Assembly: GCA_003223215.1 (NCBI GenBank)
Contig: QHYH01000150.1
Span: 1 to 46,527 of the forward strand
DNA: 46,527 nucleotides
Origin: Acidobacteriota bacterium
Lineage (GTDB): Bacteria; Acidobacteriota; Terriglobia; Acidiferrales; UBA7541
Direction of reading: 5' to 3'
Shown here: one piece after another, positions 1 to 9,247 of the stretch
Position numbering within the stretch: position 1 is the first letter of the stretch
Layout of the letters: the number at the start of each line of letters is the position of its first letter
Program-made: the position numbers and the translations under genes
The notes under the pieces: model-generated
Database searches by the model: none
What the model was told of the DNA's origin: nothing
The model's input: only the letters and a program-made list of their open reading frames with translations

Positions 1-796
1 CCTGCAAATTCAAAGGAACGTTGGCAATTTCGTCCAAAAACAGTGTGCTGCCGTCAGCGAGCTCGAATCGCCCGACGCGATCGGCGCGCGCATCGGTGAA
101 CGCGCCTTTCACGTGTCCAAAGAGCTCACTCTCAAAGACGCCTTCGGAAAGCCCTCCGGCGTTGACCGTCACCATGGGCTTGCTCGCGCGCGCCGACAAA
201 GCATGGAGCGTTCTGGCGACCACTTCCTTGCCCGTGCCGTGCTCTCCGGTGACTAAAACGTTGGCATCGGAAGGGCCAATTTGCGCAATCAGTTCCATGA
301 CCGGAGCCATTGCCGGGGAATTGGCCAGAAAGGTGGGGCGGGATTCCGCGCGCAAGAGGCGGTTTTCGGCCTCGAGGCGAGAGGCCTGCCGCAAAGCCTG
401 GCGCAAGTCGATTTGCGTTCGCAGGATGGAGAGCAAGCGGTTATTTTCCCAGGGCTTGGCGATGAAATCGCGGGCGCCACGGCGCATGGCCTCGACCGCC
501 AATTCGATGCTGCTCCAGGCGGTCATGACCACGACCGGCACGGTGCTGTCGAGGACTTGGATGCGCGTGAGCAGGTCGAGCCCCTCCTGACCTGAGGTCG
601 TGTCCCGGGCGTAATTGAGGTCCATGAGGACCGCGTCAAATTCGCGGGCCTCGATGGCGTTGATGGCCTCGGTAGGGGAGGCCACTCCTTGCGTCTCGTA
701 GCCCTCCGTCTTGAGCAGCAAACGAAGGGAGTCGCGGATGTCCGCCTGATCATCGGCCAAAAGCACTCGATAAGATTGCGCGGTGGTAGTCTTCAT
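1..796 (-). CDS. Sigma-54-dependent response regulator (NtrC type), C-terminus cut by window edge
   Basis: About 265 residues are visible and the frame runs off the window start. A receiver domain fills residues 10-125: acidic pair D15-D16, phosphoacceptor D59, and a KPW motif near residue 115. An AAA+ domain begins near residue 150, with Walker A GEHGTGKE (184-191) and the sigma-54 contact loop GAFTDA (231-236; a variant of GAFTGA), followed by the Walker B-like LFLDE. The start is the ATG at 796. Family knowledge: such proteins bind upstream sites as phosphorylated oligomers and use ATP to open sigma-54 promoters. It is the last visible gene of the permease run, 82 bp after the preceding permease. 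A sigma-54 promoter at the head of that run (21210-21223) makes self-activation plausible. The partner kinase and the DNA-binding domain would lie beyond position 1. Confidence 0.93.
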   Translation of the reverse strand, partial: MKTTTAQSYRVLLADDQADIRDSLRLLLKTEGYETQGVASPTEAINAIEAREFDAVLMDLNYARDTTSGQEGLDLLTRIQVLDSTVPVVVMTAWSSIELAVEAMRRGARDFIAKPWENNRLLSILRTQIDLRQALRQASRLEAENRLLRAESRPTFLANSPAMAPVMELIAQIGPSDANVLVTGEHGTGKEVVARTLHALSARASKPMVTVNAGGLSEGVFESELFGHVKGAFTDARADRVGRFELADGSTLFLDEIANVPLNLQ

Positions 797-878
797 TCCG
801 ATGTATACGTCGAGTTCATCTTAGTTTTTCTTTCGCTGGAGTTCGGGCAGCCCGAGACTCGTCACAGTCGAAGCGCCT

Positions 879-3323
879 CTACTCATAACGCAGCGCCACG
901 AGCGGATCCACGCGTGTGGCTCGCCATGCGGGAATACTGCACGCGACGAGCGCTACCAGCGCCAGCGCCGCAGCGGCCGCCCCCAGAGATACGGGATCAT
1001 AGGGCCGCACGGCAAAAAGCAAACTACTAAGGACCCACATCAAAGCAAACGAGAGCACGAGTCCCGCAGCGAGCCCTGCCGCCAATAGCGACATGCCTTG
1101 GCGTATCACAAGCCCGAGAACGGCGCTGCGAGAGGCGCCCAGCGCCATCCGCAAGCCGATTTCCTGTTGCCGCTGGGTCACCATGTAAGCGGTGACGCCG
1201 TAAATGCCCAACGCCGCGAGCAACATCGCGCCGCCCGCAAAAATTCCAAGAAGCGTCAAAGTGAGGCGGCGGCGCGCGAGCGAGTCGGCCATCACTTCTT
1301 CCATGGTGAGCACGTGATCCACAGGTTGTTGCGGATCAATGCCGAGCACCAGCCGCTCGACGGCAGGAGCCAGGCTCATGGGATCAGCAGCGGATGTGCG
1401 GATCGCGAGAGACATCAAACCCGTCGGCCTTTGCGCCTCAGGCCAATAGAGCTGGACGCGCGAACGCGCTTCAAGAGTCCGGTAGTGCACGTGACGAACC
1501 ACGCCGACAATGGTCATCCAAGGCTGCTTCGATCCCATGCCCCCGAGTTTGATGCGCTTGCCAACGGGATCCTCGTTTGGCCAGAAGGTACTCGCCATAG
1601 TTTCGTCGATGATGCCGACAGGAGGAGCGCTGTCGGTATCGCGCTCGTCGAAATAACGGCCAGAAACGAGCGAGATTCCCATCGCCTGGAAGTAACCGGG
1701 CATTACCGCGCGGTAGTCCGTCTCCGGAGAAGCTTTGTCCGGAGGGACGGCGCGGGAATCGACGGTGGCGGTGCCCGAGTTACCCGGGCCGCCCAAGGGA
1801 AGGGCGGAGATGGCGCCTGCCGCTTGCACACTCGGCAAATGTTCGACGCGACTGACGAGTTCCTGGAAGAAAGCTCTTTGCTGCTCGGGTTTCGCATACG
1901 TTGCGCTGGGCAGCGATACTTGCATCGTCAAGACCCCCTCCGCGCGGAAGCCGGGATCGACGGCCAGAAGCTTTACGAAACTTCGCAGGAGGAGACCGGA
2001 GCCCGCGAGAAGCAGGACCGCCAGCGCCGCCTCCGCAACGACGAAGAGCCGCCGCAGGCGCTGCGAGGTGCGGCCCTCGCTCGAGCTGCGTCCGCCTTCT
2101 TTAAGCACCTCGTGGTGAACGCCGCGGCTGGCTTCCAGCGCCGGCGCGAGACCAAACAAGATTCCCGTGCCCACGGCCACAACGAAGGTGAACAGCAGAG
2201 CGCCCAAGTCAATTTGTGTGGACACGACGCGAGGCAGAGCGGTAGCACTGAGCGATACGATCAATTGCAACAGAATTGGCGTCAGCAGCAGCCCTAACAA
2301 CCCTCCAAACAGCGAAAGAATCACGCTTTCGCAAAGCAACTGTCGGATGATCCGCCTTGTCCCCGCGCCGAGTGCCACGCGGATGGCGATCTCCTTCTGC
2401 CGCGCCGTGCTGCGCACCAGGAGGAGGCCCGCAACGTTCGCGCAGACGAGCAGCAGAACGAAACCGACGGCGCCCATGAGGACCCAAAGCGACGTTTTCA
2501 CATCGCTTACCGTTTCCGCGAGCAAGGGATGCAGGAGCAGTGCAAAACCGAACCGCTGATACGGGTATTCGCGGTGCTGTTCGATGATCGCTCTAGAAAG
2601 CGCGGCCATATCCTGCCGCGCCTCGGCGAGCGAGACCCCGGGCTTCAAACGGGCGAGAACTTCGTACCCGTGATTGCCGCGATTATCCGGCGCAAAATCG
2701 GCAGGGACAAAAACCTGCGGCATCCAGAGTTCGGACGGCGACGGATAGTCGAAGCCCTTCGGCATAACCCCGATAACCTGGCAGCTTCGGCCATCGATGA
2801 TGACTTCCTTGCTCACAATCTGTGGGTCGGCGCCAAAGGCGCGCTGCCAGAGCCCATAGCCGAGAATCACAACGCGATCGCGTCCTTGCTGGGCCTCTTC
2901 GGGCAGGAATGTCCGGCCGACGGGAGGATTGATCCCGAGAATCGTAAACAAAGCTGGCGAAACTGCAGCACCGGTGACGCTCTGCGGATTGCCGCCGCCG
3001 AGACCCAGGTTGAACGTGCTGGGGCTTAACACCGAAATAGCGGAGAAACTCCGGTTTTGTTCGCTGAGGTCGCGAAATTCCGGGGCCGAAAACCAGTTCT
3101 GGTCATTGGGCAAGCCGATTCCGGTGAAACGGGTCCAAACCTTGACAAGTCCCGCGGGATCCCGATACGGCAGTGGTTTGAGTAGAACGGTGTTGACGAC
3201 GCTGAAGATAGCGCTGTTGGCGCCGATGCCAAATGCCAAGGTGACGACGGTGACCAGCGTGAAGCCGGGATTCCTCCCGAGTCCCCGCATTGCGTAACGG
3301 ATGTCCTGCCAAAAAGTATTCAT
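879..3323 (-). CDS. ADOP-family MacB/FtsX-like permease (permease 1)
   Basis: This 814-residue protein has the duplicated MacB architecture. It shows an N-terminal DIRYAMRGLGRNPGF segment, a first membrane helix (about 17-40), a periplasmic core, a three-helix FtsX block (about 275-400, containing VCANVAGLLLVRS), a second half starting with a helix near 425-445 and a second periplasmic core, then the final FtsX block (about 690-805). It ends [10 protein letters not shown]. Canonical MacB carries its own ATPase domain and only four helices. This type is a twofold permease with no ATPase and must borrow one. It is the last of seven permeases in the run, 18 bp downstream of permease 2 and 82 bp upstream of the response regulator. 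Substrate is unknown. ADOP identity is confident; transport role is inferred from family. Confidence 0.93.
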   Translation of the reverse strand: MNTFWQDIRYAMRGLGRNPGFTLVTVVTLAFGIGANSAIFSVVNTVLLKPLPYRDPAGLVKVWTRFTGIGLPNDQNWFSAPEFRDLSEQNRSFSAISVLSPSTFNLGLGGGNPQSVTGAAVSPALFTILGINPPVGRTFLPEEAQQGRDRVVILGYGLWQRAFGADPQIVSKEVIIDGRSCQVIGVMPKGFDYPSPSELWMPQVFVPADFAPDNRGNHGYEVLARLKPGVSLAEARQDMAALSRAIIEQHREYPYQRFGFALLLHPLLAETVSDVKTSLWVLMGAVGFVLLLVCANVAGLLLVRSTARQKEIAIRVALGAGTRRIIRQLLCESVILSLFGGLLGLLLTPILLQLIVSLSATALPRVVSTQIDLGALLFTFVVAVGTGILFGLAPALEASRGVHHEVLKEGGRSSSEGRTSQRLRRLFVVAEAALAVLLLAGSGLLLRSFVKLLAVDPGFRAEGVLTMQVSLPSATYAKPEQQRAFFQELVSRVEHLPSVQAAGAISALPLGGPGNSGTATVDSRAVPPDKASPETDYRAVMPGYFQAMGISLVSGRYFDERDTDSAPPVGIIDETMASTFWPNEDPVGKRIKLGGMGSKQPWMTIVGVVRHVHYRTLEARSRVQLYWPEAQRPTGLMSLAIRTSAADPMSLAPAVERLVLGIDPQQPVDHVLTMEEVMADSLARRRLTLTLLGIFAGGAMLLAALGIYGVTAYMVTQRQQEIGLRMALGASRSAVLGLVIRQGMSLLAAGLAAGLVLSFALMWVLSSLLFAVRPYDPVSLGAAAAALALVALVACSIPAWRATRVDPLVALRYE

Positions 3324-3341
3324 TTCCCTAGCTCCCTGGCC

Positions 3342-5798
3342 TCATTCGTAGCGCAAAGCAACCAGCGGATCCACGCGCGTGGCGCGATGCGCGGGGATCC
3401 ACGACGCCAGCAGCGCAACACCGATCAAAAGCACGGCCATCCCCGCAAAGGTGATCGGGTCAGTCGCGCTGACTCCGTAGAGCAAGCTCGAGAGAACGCG
3501 AGTCAGCGCAAATGCCGCGACCAGGCCGCCAGCGACTCCCAAAAGCGCGAGCCGCAGACTCTGACCGAGCACCAATCGCAAGACGTCGCCCGGCGACGCG
3601 CCAAGCGCCAAGCGCACGCCGATTTCCTGGGTGCGTTGCGTAACGTTATAGCGAATCAACCCAAACAAGCCCACTGCCGCCAATGTCAGCGCCATCGCGG
3701 CGAACACGCTGAGCAGCGTTACGGCGGAGCGCCGCGGCCCCATCGACATGGCGATACGCTCGTCCATGACCTTCAAATCGGAGACCGGCTGGCTGGGATC
3801 GACATCATGCACCGCAGCGCGAATCGCGCCGGCCAAAGACGCTGCATCACCGCTCGTGCGGGCAATCAGAAAAGTGGCGGGAGAGTTTTCTTGGTACAAC
3901 GGGAAGTAGTAGACGCCCTTGCCGGAGCCTTCCACACCTTCTCGAGATGCTTCCTCGCCGACAACCTGCGAGTGGCGCACCGGCCGAACGATGCCAACAA
4001 TGGTCTTCCACGGCGCATTGTTCCCATTGCGAATGCGCTGGCCCAAGGCGTCCTGATGGGGCCAATACTCGCGGGCAAGATTTTCATCGATAATGGCCAC
4101 CGGCTGGCCGCCGTGGCGGTCTTGATCGGTGAAGACACGTCCACGGAGCAGGCGAATGCCCATCGTCTCGAAATAGCGCGGGCTAACGCCGCGAACGTCG
4201 CCGTGCGGCCCCGGATCGCCCGGAGGGGCTACGCGCCCTTCAATATTGAACGAGGCAGAACCTCCGAATCCACTGAACGGCAGAGGCACCGCGGCAGCTG
4301 CGGAGAGGACTCCGGGGGCGCCCGCAAGCCGCTCGAGCGTGCTGCTAAGAAACGCAATTCGTTTGTCCGGCGTATCGTACTGGCGCTCGGGCAAGCCTAA
4401 TGCGGCGGTCATCAAGCCATGGGGACGAAAGCCAATGTCGACATCTTTGAGCTTCTGCAAACTCTTCAGGAACACGCCGGCGCTGGCGAGCAGCAGCAGG
4501 GCCAGGGAAAGCTCCGCTACGACGAGCCCGCTGCGGAAGCGATGGCGGCCAGCGCTTCCCTCTCCAGTGCCGCGGCCTTGCTTCAGGTTTTGGTGTGGAT
4601 CGAGAAAGGCGATCTGCCACGCCGGAGCAGCGCCGAAAATGATGGCAGAGGCTCCGGCAAGCAAGGCGGTAAAGAGAAGCACATACCAATCCAAATGAAT
4701 GTCCAAACCGGTGGAAAGATTCCCCGGAGCAAGCCACAGCAAGGCACGAACCGCCTGGAAAGCAATCAACAGACCGAGCGCCATGCCCACGAAAGCCAGC
4801 GCCATGCTTTCCGTGAGCATCTGGCGAGCCAAGCGCCACGGTGAAGCGCCGAGCGCCGTGCGAACGGCAAACTCGCGCGCGCGCGCGGACGCGCGGGCCA
4901 ACAAAAGCCCCGCGACATTCGAACAGGCAATCAGCAGAACTAAACCTACAGCGCCCAGGAGGATCAGCAACGGCGTGCGTACGTCACCATACACGAATTC
5001 CGTGAAAGGAATGGCAAACAAGCTCCAGCCGGAGGCTTTGGGATAGCCCTGGGTGCGCGGATCGTCGCTAATCCGCTGAGAAGTCATTTTGAGGAAAACC
5101 GCTGCGCTCGAAGGTTTCACGCGAGCCTCGAGACGCGCGACCGCGAGATAATTTTCATTGAAGATGTTGTCGAGCGAAAAGGCGTCCGGCGCGAGGCCCA
5201 GGGGCGCCCAAAGATCTGTTTGGCTGGGCCACTCGAAATCCTGCTCCATGACGCCGATGATTTTGTACGGTTGCTGGTTGAGCTGGATAGAACGGCCAAC
5301 AATGTCTTGATCGCCGCCAAAAATCGACTTCCACGCTCCGTAGGCCAGAACAACCTCGTGATCGGCGTTGGGCTGATCTTCTTCCGGCGCAAAGACGCGG
5401 CCTAGTAAAGGCCTGGCCTCGAAGACGTCGAACCACTGCCAGGAAACCCTGGCGCCACGCAGGCGCAGCGGCCACGCGCCGGCGGCGTAATTAAAATCGT
5501 TTTCGGTCTCGATGGCCGCGGCGGCGAAAGTCTGCTTGTTGTCGCGGACAAACGTATAATCCGGCGCGGAAATCACGATGCTCTTCAGGTTCAACTTTTC
5601 GTAGCGCGCGCGAATGGCAAGTAATCGTTCGGGGTGAGGTATGCCGTAGGGGTGCAGCAAAAGCCCGTTCACCACACTGAAGATGGCGGTGTTTGCGCCG
5701 ATGCCGAGGGCGAGCGTCAGCACTGCCACGACGGTGAAGCCGGGACTTTTTAACAGCATGCGCAACGCGTAGCGAAAGTCCTCGAGGAGTGTTCTCAT
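3342..5798 (-). CDS. ADOP-family MacB/FtsX-like permease (permease 2)
   Basis: The chosen ATG at 5798 ([14 protein letters not shown]) follows a GAGGTGG ribosome-binding site. The frame stays open upstream to 6140, but that extension runs into the end of permease 3 and is not protein-like. The product is 818 residues with two MacB-type periplasmic cores and two FtsX blocks, ending [10 protein letters not shown]. Residues 9-42 are identical to those of permease 3, and the matching DNA is also very similar, which points to a relatively recent duplication or conversion at the 5' end. The 104-bp gap before it is the largest in the operon and holds a small hairpin (5883-5897). Function is inferred from family: the membrane part of a tripartite or mechanotransmission-type ABC system. 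Substrate unknown. Confidence 0.92.
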   Translation of the reverse strand: MRTLLEDFRYALRMLLKSPGFTVVAVLTLALGIGANTAIFSVVNGLLLHPYGIPHPERLLAIRARYEKLNLKSIVISAPDYTFVRDNKQTFAAAAIETENDFNYAAGAWPLRLRGARVSWQWFDVFEARPLLGRVFAPEEDQPNADHEVVLAYGAWKSIFGGDQDIVGRSIQLNQQPYKIIGVMEQDFEWPSQTDLWAPLGLAPDAFSLDNIFNENYLAVARLEARVKPSSAAVFLKMTSQRISDDPRTQGYPKASGWSLFAIPFTEFVYGDVRTPLLILLGAVGLVLLIACSNVAGLLLARASARAREFAVRTALGASPWRLARQMLTESMALAFVGMALGLLIAFQAVRALLWLAPGNLSTGLDIHLDWYVLLFTALLAGASAIIFGAAPAWQIAFLDPHQNLKQGRGTGEGSAGRHRFRSGLVVAELSLALLLLASAGVFLKSLQKLKDVDIGFRPHGLMTAALGLPERQYDTPDKRIAFLSSTLERLAGAPGVLSAAAAVPLPFSGFGGSASFNIEGRVAPPGDPGPHGDVRGVSPRYFETMGIRLLRGRVFTDQDRHGGQPVAIIDENLAREYWPHQDALGQRIRNGNNAPWKTIVGIVRPVRHSQVVGEEASREGVEGSGKGVYYFPLYQENSPATFLIARTSGDAASLAGAIRAAVHDVDPSQPVSDLKVMDERIAMSMGPRRSAVTLLSVFAAMALTLAAVGLFGLIRYNVTQRTQEIGVRLALGASPGDVLRLVLGQSLRLALLGVAGGLVAAFALTRVLSSLLYGVSATDPITFAGMAVLLIGVALLASWIPAHRATRVDPLVALRYE

Positions 5799-5882
5799 TT
5801 CCACCTCACTCCTATGAAAATAGCTGCCTATCGCGTTGAAAACAAAGCATAGGTGCCTGGGTCCATTTTCATCCTTCGTTGT

Positions 5883-5897
5883 GGCTCTCCGAGAGCC
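5883..5897 (-). other. Intercistronic hairpin after permease 3
   Basis: GGCTCTC and GAGAGCC form perfect 7-nt arms around one base (realistically a 5-bp stem with a 5-nt loop), five bases after the permease 3 stop codon. No T-tract follows on the minus strand, so a classical terminator is unlikely. It could be a processing or stabilising stem in the widest gap of the run. Confidence 0.35.
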
Positions 5898-5902
5898 ATG
5901 AG

Positions 5903-8470
5903 TTACTCGTACCGCAACGCGACCATAGGATCCACCTGCGATGCACGGTAAGCCGGGAAGAAGCTCGCCAAGGCTGCGACAACCGCAAACAACACAACCG
6001 CTGACACGATGACCATAGGATCGGCAAAGCCCAGGCCAAAAATCATGCTGCGCACCAGGCGCGTGCCAGCCAAAGCGGCGGGGACGCCGATGGCTATGCC
6101 GATCAACACGACAACAAAACTTTCGCGAAGCACCTGCCACAGCACATTGGCCGGTCGAGCGCCCAAAGCCATGCGGATGCCGATGTCTCGCGTCCGCCGA
6201 GCGACGATGTATGCCATCACACCATAAAGACCAACGCTGGCGAGCAAAATGGCGAGAAGGCCGAATGCGCCGGAAAGTTGCTCGATGAACCGGTCCGTTT
6301 CGAGCGTGTCGCTGACCAAGCCAGACATGGTTTGAATCGAGATCGGCGGAAGAGACGGGCCAACTTGCTCGACAGCAGAACGAAGCGCGGCAGCTACACT
6401 TCGCGTGTCTGCAAACGTGCGCACTTCATACACAGCGCTCGGTTGCTCCCACATGGGATTAAACAGGGGAACGTAGAAACGCGGCGGAGTTTTTTCCCGG
6501 AGGCTGTTGTACTTGGCATCCGCGGCCACGCCCACGACGATCGAGTCCGCGGGATTGCCGGGATACGTGTCGCGAATGTGTTTGCCAATCGGATTCGTAT
6601 TGGGAAAGAAGCGGTGAGCAAAGGTTTCGTTCACCACCGCAGGACGAAGACCTGCGGCTCGGTCCTGTGCGCCGATTTCGCGGCCGAGGAGAATGGGAAT
6701 GCCCATCGTCGAGAAATAGCCAGGGCCGACGTGATCGATCCGCGAATCCATCTCTTCGCCGGATTTGGGGGTGTAGCCCTCGACGGCAATGGGATCCGCG
6801 GATTCCTGATGGCTGAACAAGCCGTTATGAGAGACGGTCACGCCGCGCAAACCAGGAACGGTGGAGATTCGCGAGAGCAGGTCCTCGTAGAGGCGTGTCA
6901 CCGCCGCGCCCTTGTATCCACCGGCCGCGGCGTTCACGCGGAAGAGCAGCAGATTTTCTTGATTGTATCCAAGACTCACGCGGCCGAGCTTCGAAAGACT
7001 GTGCACAAACAGCCCGGCGGCGATGAGAAGAACCAGAGAGAAGCTGACCTGAGCAACGACCAAGGTTTTGTTCAAAGGCAAGCGGCGGCCGAAAGATTCG
7101 CCCGCGGGAGTAGACCCGGTCGACTTCATCCTGGTCGAGAGGTCGAGAGGGGTGGCGTGCAGAGAAGGAAAGAGCCCAAAGAGAACCGCAGTCAATAGCG
7201 TGACGAGCGCCGTAAAGGCGAGGACGCGTGCATCGGGATGGAGATTGAGCTGGATAGCTGCAGGGCCATTCGCAACCCCGCCCACCATGCGCAATAGCAA
7301 GGAGTCCGCCCAAAACGCCAGGACCATTCCAATGCTGGCGCCAAGAGTCGCGAGCAGAAAGCTCTCCGTGAGGAGCTGGCGCACCAGCCGAAAACGGTCA
7401 GCGCCAATGGCGAGTCGCAGAACAAACTCTTTTTGCCGCGCCTCGCCGCGCGCCAGCAGCAGATTGGCAACATTGGCGCAGGCAATCAGCAAAACGAGCC
7501 CAACAAGGGCCATCAGAAATTCCAGCGGCTCCCCAAATGAACCCTGCAGCGTAGAAGCGCCGCGCACCGCGGACTGAACCTTTAGCCGCTGGTCGAGGAA
7601 GTGGTGCCGCTGCTCGGCGGAGATGCCCGGACCCACAAGCGATTCAATCAGGCGCTTGAAAACGACGTTCATGCTGGCGTGTGCCTGTGCGGTGGAAATT
7701 CCGTGCTTGAGACGGCCGATGGCCTGAAGCCAAATGTGCTGATTCAGGATGCCCTCAGGAGAAGGACTGAGCAGATCGCGGCCAGGGTAAATTGTATCTT
7801 GCATGGTGATGGGGACCCAGACGTCGGGCGCTTCCCCGACGGTTTCGCCAAAGAAACCCGGCGAGGTTACCCCCACAACTTCAAAGGAGGTGTTGCGAAT
7901 TTGAATCGTCTGGCTCAGTGCTGAGGGATCGCGAGCGAACCGCTGCTTCCAGAACGCGTAACTGATCACGGCGACCGGCGATCCGCCACGAACGCGGTCG
8001 ACTTCAGGTGTGAAGAAGCGTCCCGCGGCAGGGTTCACGCCGAGGGTGCTGAAATAATCGCCAGTGACCAGACGGACGCGCGTGGTCTCCTTTTGTGCGC
8101 CTCCGTCAGGGTTGCTTGACGAGTTTCCGATGGTGATGTCGACTTCGGGGAGCTGGCTGTCCGCCGCGAAGATTTTCGAGAACACCTCGTTGTGATCGCG
8201 GAGATATTGAAATTCGGAGTAGGCGAGCAGCGAGCGCTCCCCTCCTTCTCCGCCGAATTCGCTGCCGTGGGCCTCGGGATCGGTCAGCAGCGCAAGTTCC
8301 TCAGGATGCGAGACCGGGAGAGAGCGAAGGAGCACGGAGTCGAGGACACTGAAGATGGCGGTGTTCGCACCGATGCCCAAGGCGAGCGTCAGAACCGCCA
8401 CGACGGTGAAGCCGGGACTCTTCAGCAGCATGCGCAACGCATACCGGATATCTTGAAGTAGCGTGGTCAA
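5903..8470 (-). CDS. ADOP-family MacB/FtsX-like permease (permease 3)
   Basis: At 855 residues this is the longest permease of the minus-strand run. It has the usual order: QDIRYALRM start, first helix with [11 protein letters not shown], a larger first periplasmic core, an FtsX block with [19 protein letters not shown], second-half helix with [18 protein letters not shown], second core, final FtsX block, and the end [10 protein letters not shown]. Extra length sits mainly in the first periplasmic core (around residues 60-110 and 215-290), so its extracytoplasmic face differs from its neighbours. It lies 34 bp after ATPase 1, the closest permease downstream of that ATPase. No ATPase domain is present. 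Substrate unknown. Confidence 0.92.
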   Translation of the reverse strand: MTTLLQDIRYALRMLLKSPGFTVVAVLTLALGIGANTAIFSVLDSVLLRSLPVSHPEELALLTDPEAHGSEFGGEGGERSLLAYSEFQYLRDHNEVFSKIFAADSQLPEVDITIGNSSSNPDGGAQKETTRVRLVTGDYFSTLGVNPAAGRFFTPEVDRVRGGSPVAVISYAFWKQRFARDPSALSQTIQIRNTSFEVVGVTSPGFFGETVGEAPDVWVPITMQDTIYPGRDLLSPSPEGILNQHIWLQAIGRLKHGISTAQAHASMNVVFKRLIESLVGPGISAEQRHHFLDQRLKVQSAVRGASTLQGSFGEPLEFLMALVGLVLLIACANVANLLLARGEARQKEFVLRLAIGADRFRLVRQLLTESFLLATLGASIGMVLAFWADSLLLRMVGGVANGPAAIQLNLHPDARVLAFTALVTLLTAVLFGLFPSLHATPLDLSTRMKSTGSTPAGESFGRRLPLNKTLVVAQVSFSLVLLIAAGLFVHSLSKLGRVSLGYNQENLLLFRVNAAAGGYKGAAVTRLYEDLLSRISTVPGLRGVTVSHNGLFSHQESADPIAVEGYTPKSGEEMDSRIDHVGPGYFSTMGIPILLGREIGAQDRAAGLRPAVVNETFAHRFFPNTNPIGKHIRDTYPGNPADSIVVGVAADAKYNSLREKTPPRFYVPLFNPMWEQPSAVYEVRTFADTRSVAAALRSAVEQVGPSLPPISIQTMSGLVSDTLETDRFIEQLSGAFGLLAILLASVGLYGVMAYIVARRTRDIGIRMALGARPANVLWQVLRESFVVVLIGIAIGVPAALAGTRLVRSMIFGLGFADPMVIVSAVVLFAVVAALASFFPAYRASQVDPMVALRYE

Positions 8471-8504
8471 TTAGTGGCCTCCAGCCACAGTGAAAGACGG
8501 GGTT

Positions 8505-9221
8505 TTAGCCGGGTTGCGCGGCGTTGGCGCCCACGTCTGCCGTCGCGGTTTCACCTACAACCCATCCGTCCTTCAATTGGATAATGCGGTGTCCATAGGA
8601 AGCATTTCTCTCCGAATGCGTGACCTGAATGATGGTGGTGCCGGCATCATTGAGCCTTTTGAAGAGCTGCATGATTTCGTCGCCCTGTGCGGAATGGAGG
8701 TTCCCGGTGGGCTCGTCGGCGAGAATCAGTTTCGGGTTCATGATTACCGCGCGGGCGACACCAACGAGCTGCTGCTGCCCGCCGGAAAGCTGATTGGGAA
8801 ACAAATCCTTCTTGCCCACGATGTTGAACCGATCCAGCGCATCGCAAACGCGGCTGACGCGTTCTTTATGCGGCACGTTCTTGTAGGAAAGGGGCACTTC
8901 GAGATTTTCAAATACCGTGAGATTGTCGATCAGGTGATAGCTCTGAAAGACAAATCCAATGTTGGCTTTGTGCAGTTCATTGCGTTTTTTGACGTTGAGC
9001 CTGTGAACAGGCTCCGTATTGAAGTAGTATTCGCCGGTCCATGCGCCATCGAGCATTCCGATGATGCTGAGCAGCGTGGATTTTCCTGCGCCGGACGGGC
9101 CCATGATGGTGACAAATTCGGCCGGCTGAATATCCAGATTGACGCGGCGCAGCAGGAAGAAGCGGTTCGGCCCCGCCTCCACAGATTTTTCAAGGTTTCG
9201 CAGTTGAATTATTGGTTCCAA
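8505..9221 (-). CDS. MacB/LolD-type ABC transporter ATP-binding protein (ATPase 1), atypical signature
   Basis: This 238-residue ATPase has Walker A GPSGAGKST (about 42-50), a Q-loop in FVFQSYHL, signature LSGGQQQLVGVARA, Walker B LILADEP with the catalytic Glu, and a switch His in VTHSE. Two positions are unusual. The signature has Leu where the family nearly always has Arg (QQQRVAIARA), and the D-loop reads NLHS instead of NLDS, replacing the conserved Asp. ATPase 2 in the same operon has both canonical residues. The start is TTG at 9221, supported by AAGGAGA five bases upstream. The gene sits between permeases 4 and 3 (gaps 26 and 34 bp). It probably energises neighbouring permeases, but catalysis may be altered. 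Confidence 0.92.
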   Translation of the reverse strand: MEPIIQLRNLEKSVEAGPNRFFLLRRVNLDIQPAEFVTIMGPSGAGKSTLLSIIGMLDGAWTGEYYFNTEPVHRLNVKKRNELHKANIGFVFQSYHLIDNLTVFENLEVPLSYKNVPHKERVSRVCDALDRFNIVGKKDLFPNQLSGGQQQLVGVARAVIMNPKLILADEPTGNLHSAQGDEIMQLFKRLNDAGTTIIQVTHSERNASYGHRIIQLKDGWVVGETATADVGANAAQPG

Positions 9222-9247
9222 GAGATCTCCTTATTAAAGACTGCTTC

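Noticed and set aside
5799-6140. An N-terminal extension of permease 2 (to give 932 residues)
   Set aside because: It overlaps the end of permease 3 and is low in family similarity. The ATG at 5798 has a good ribosome-binding site and starts the conserved N-terminal segment.
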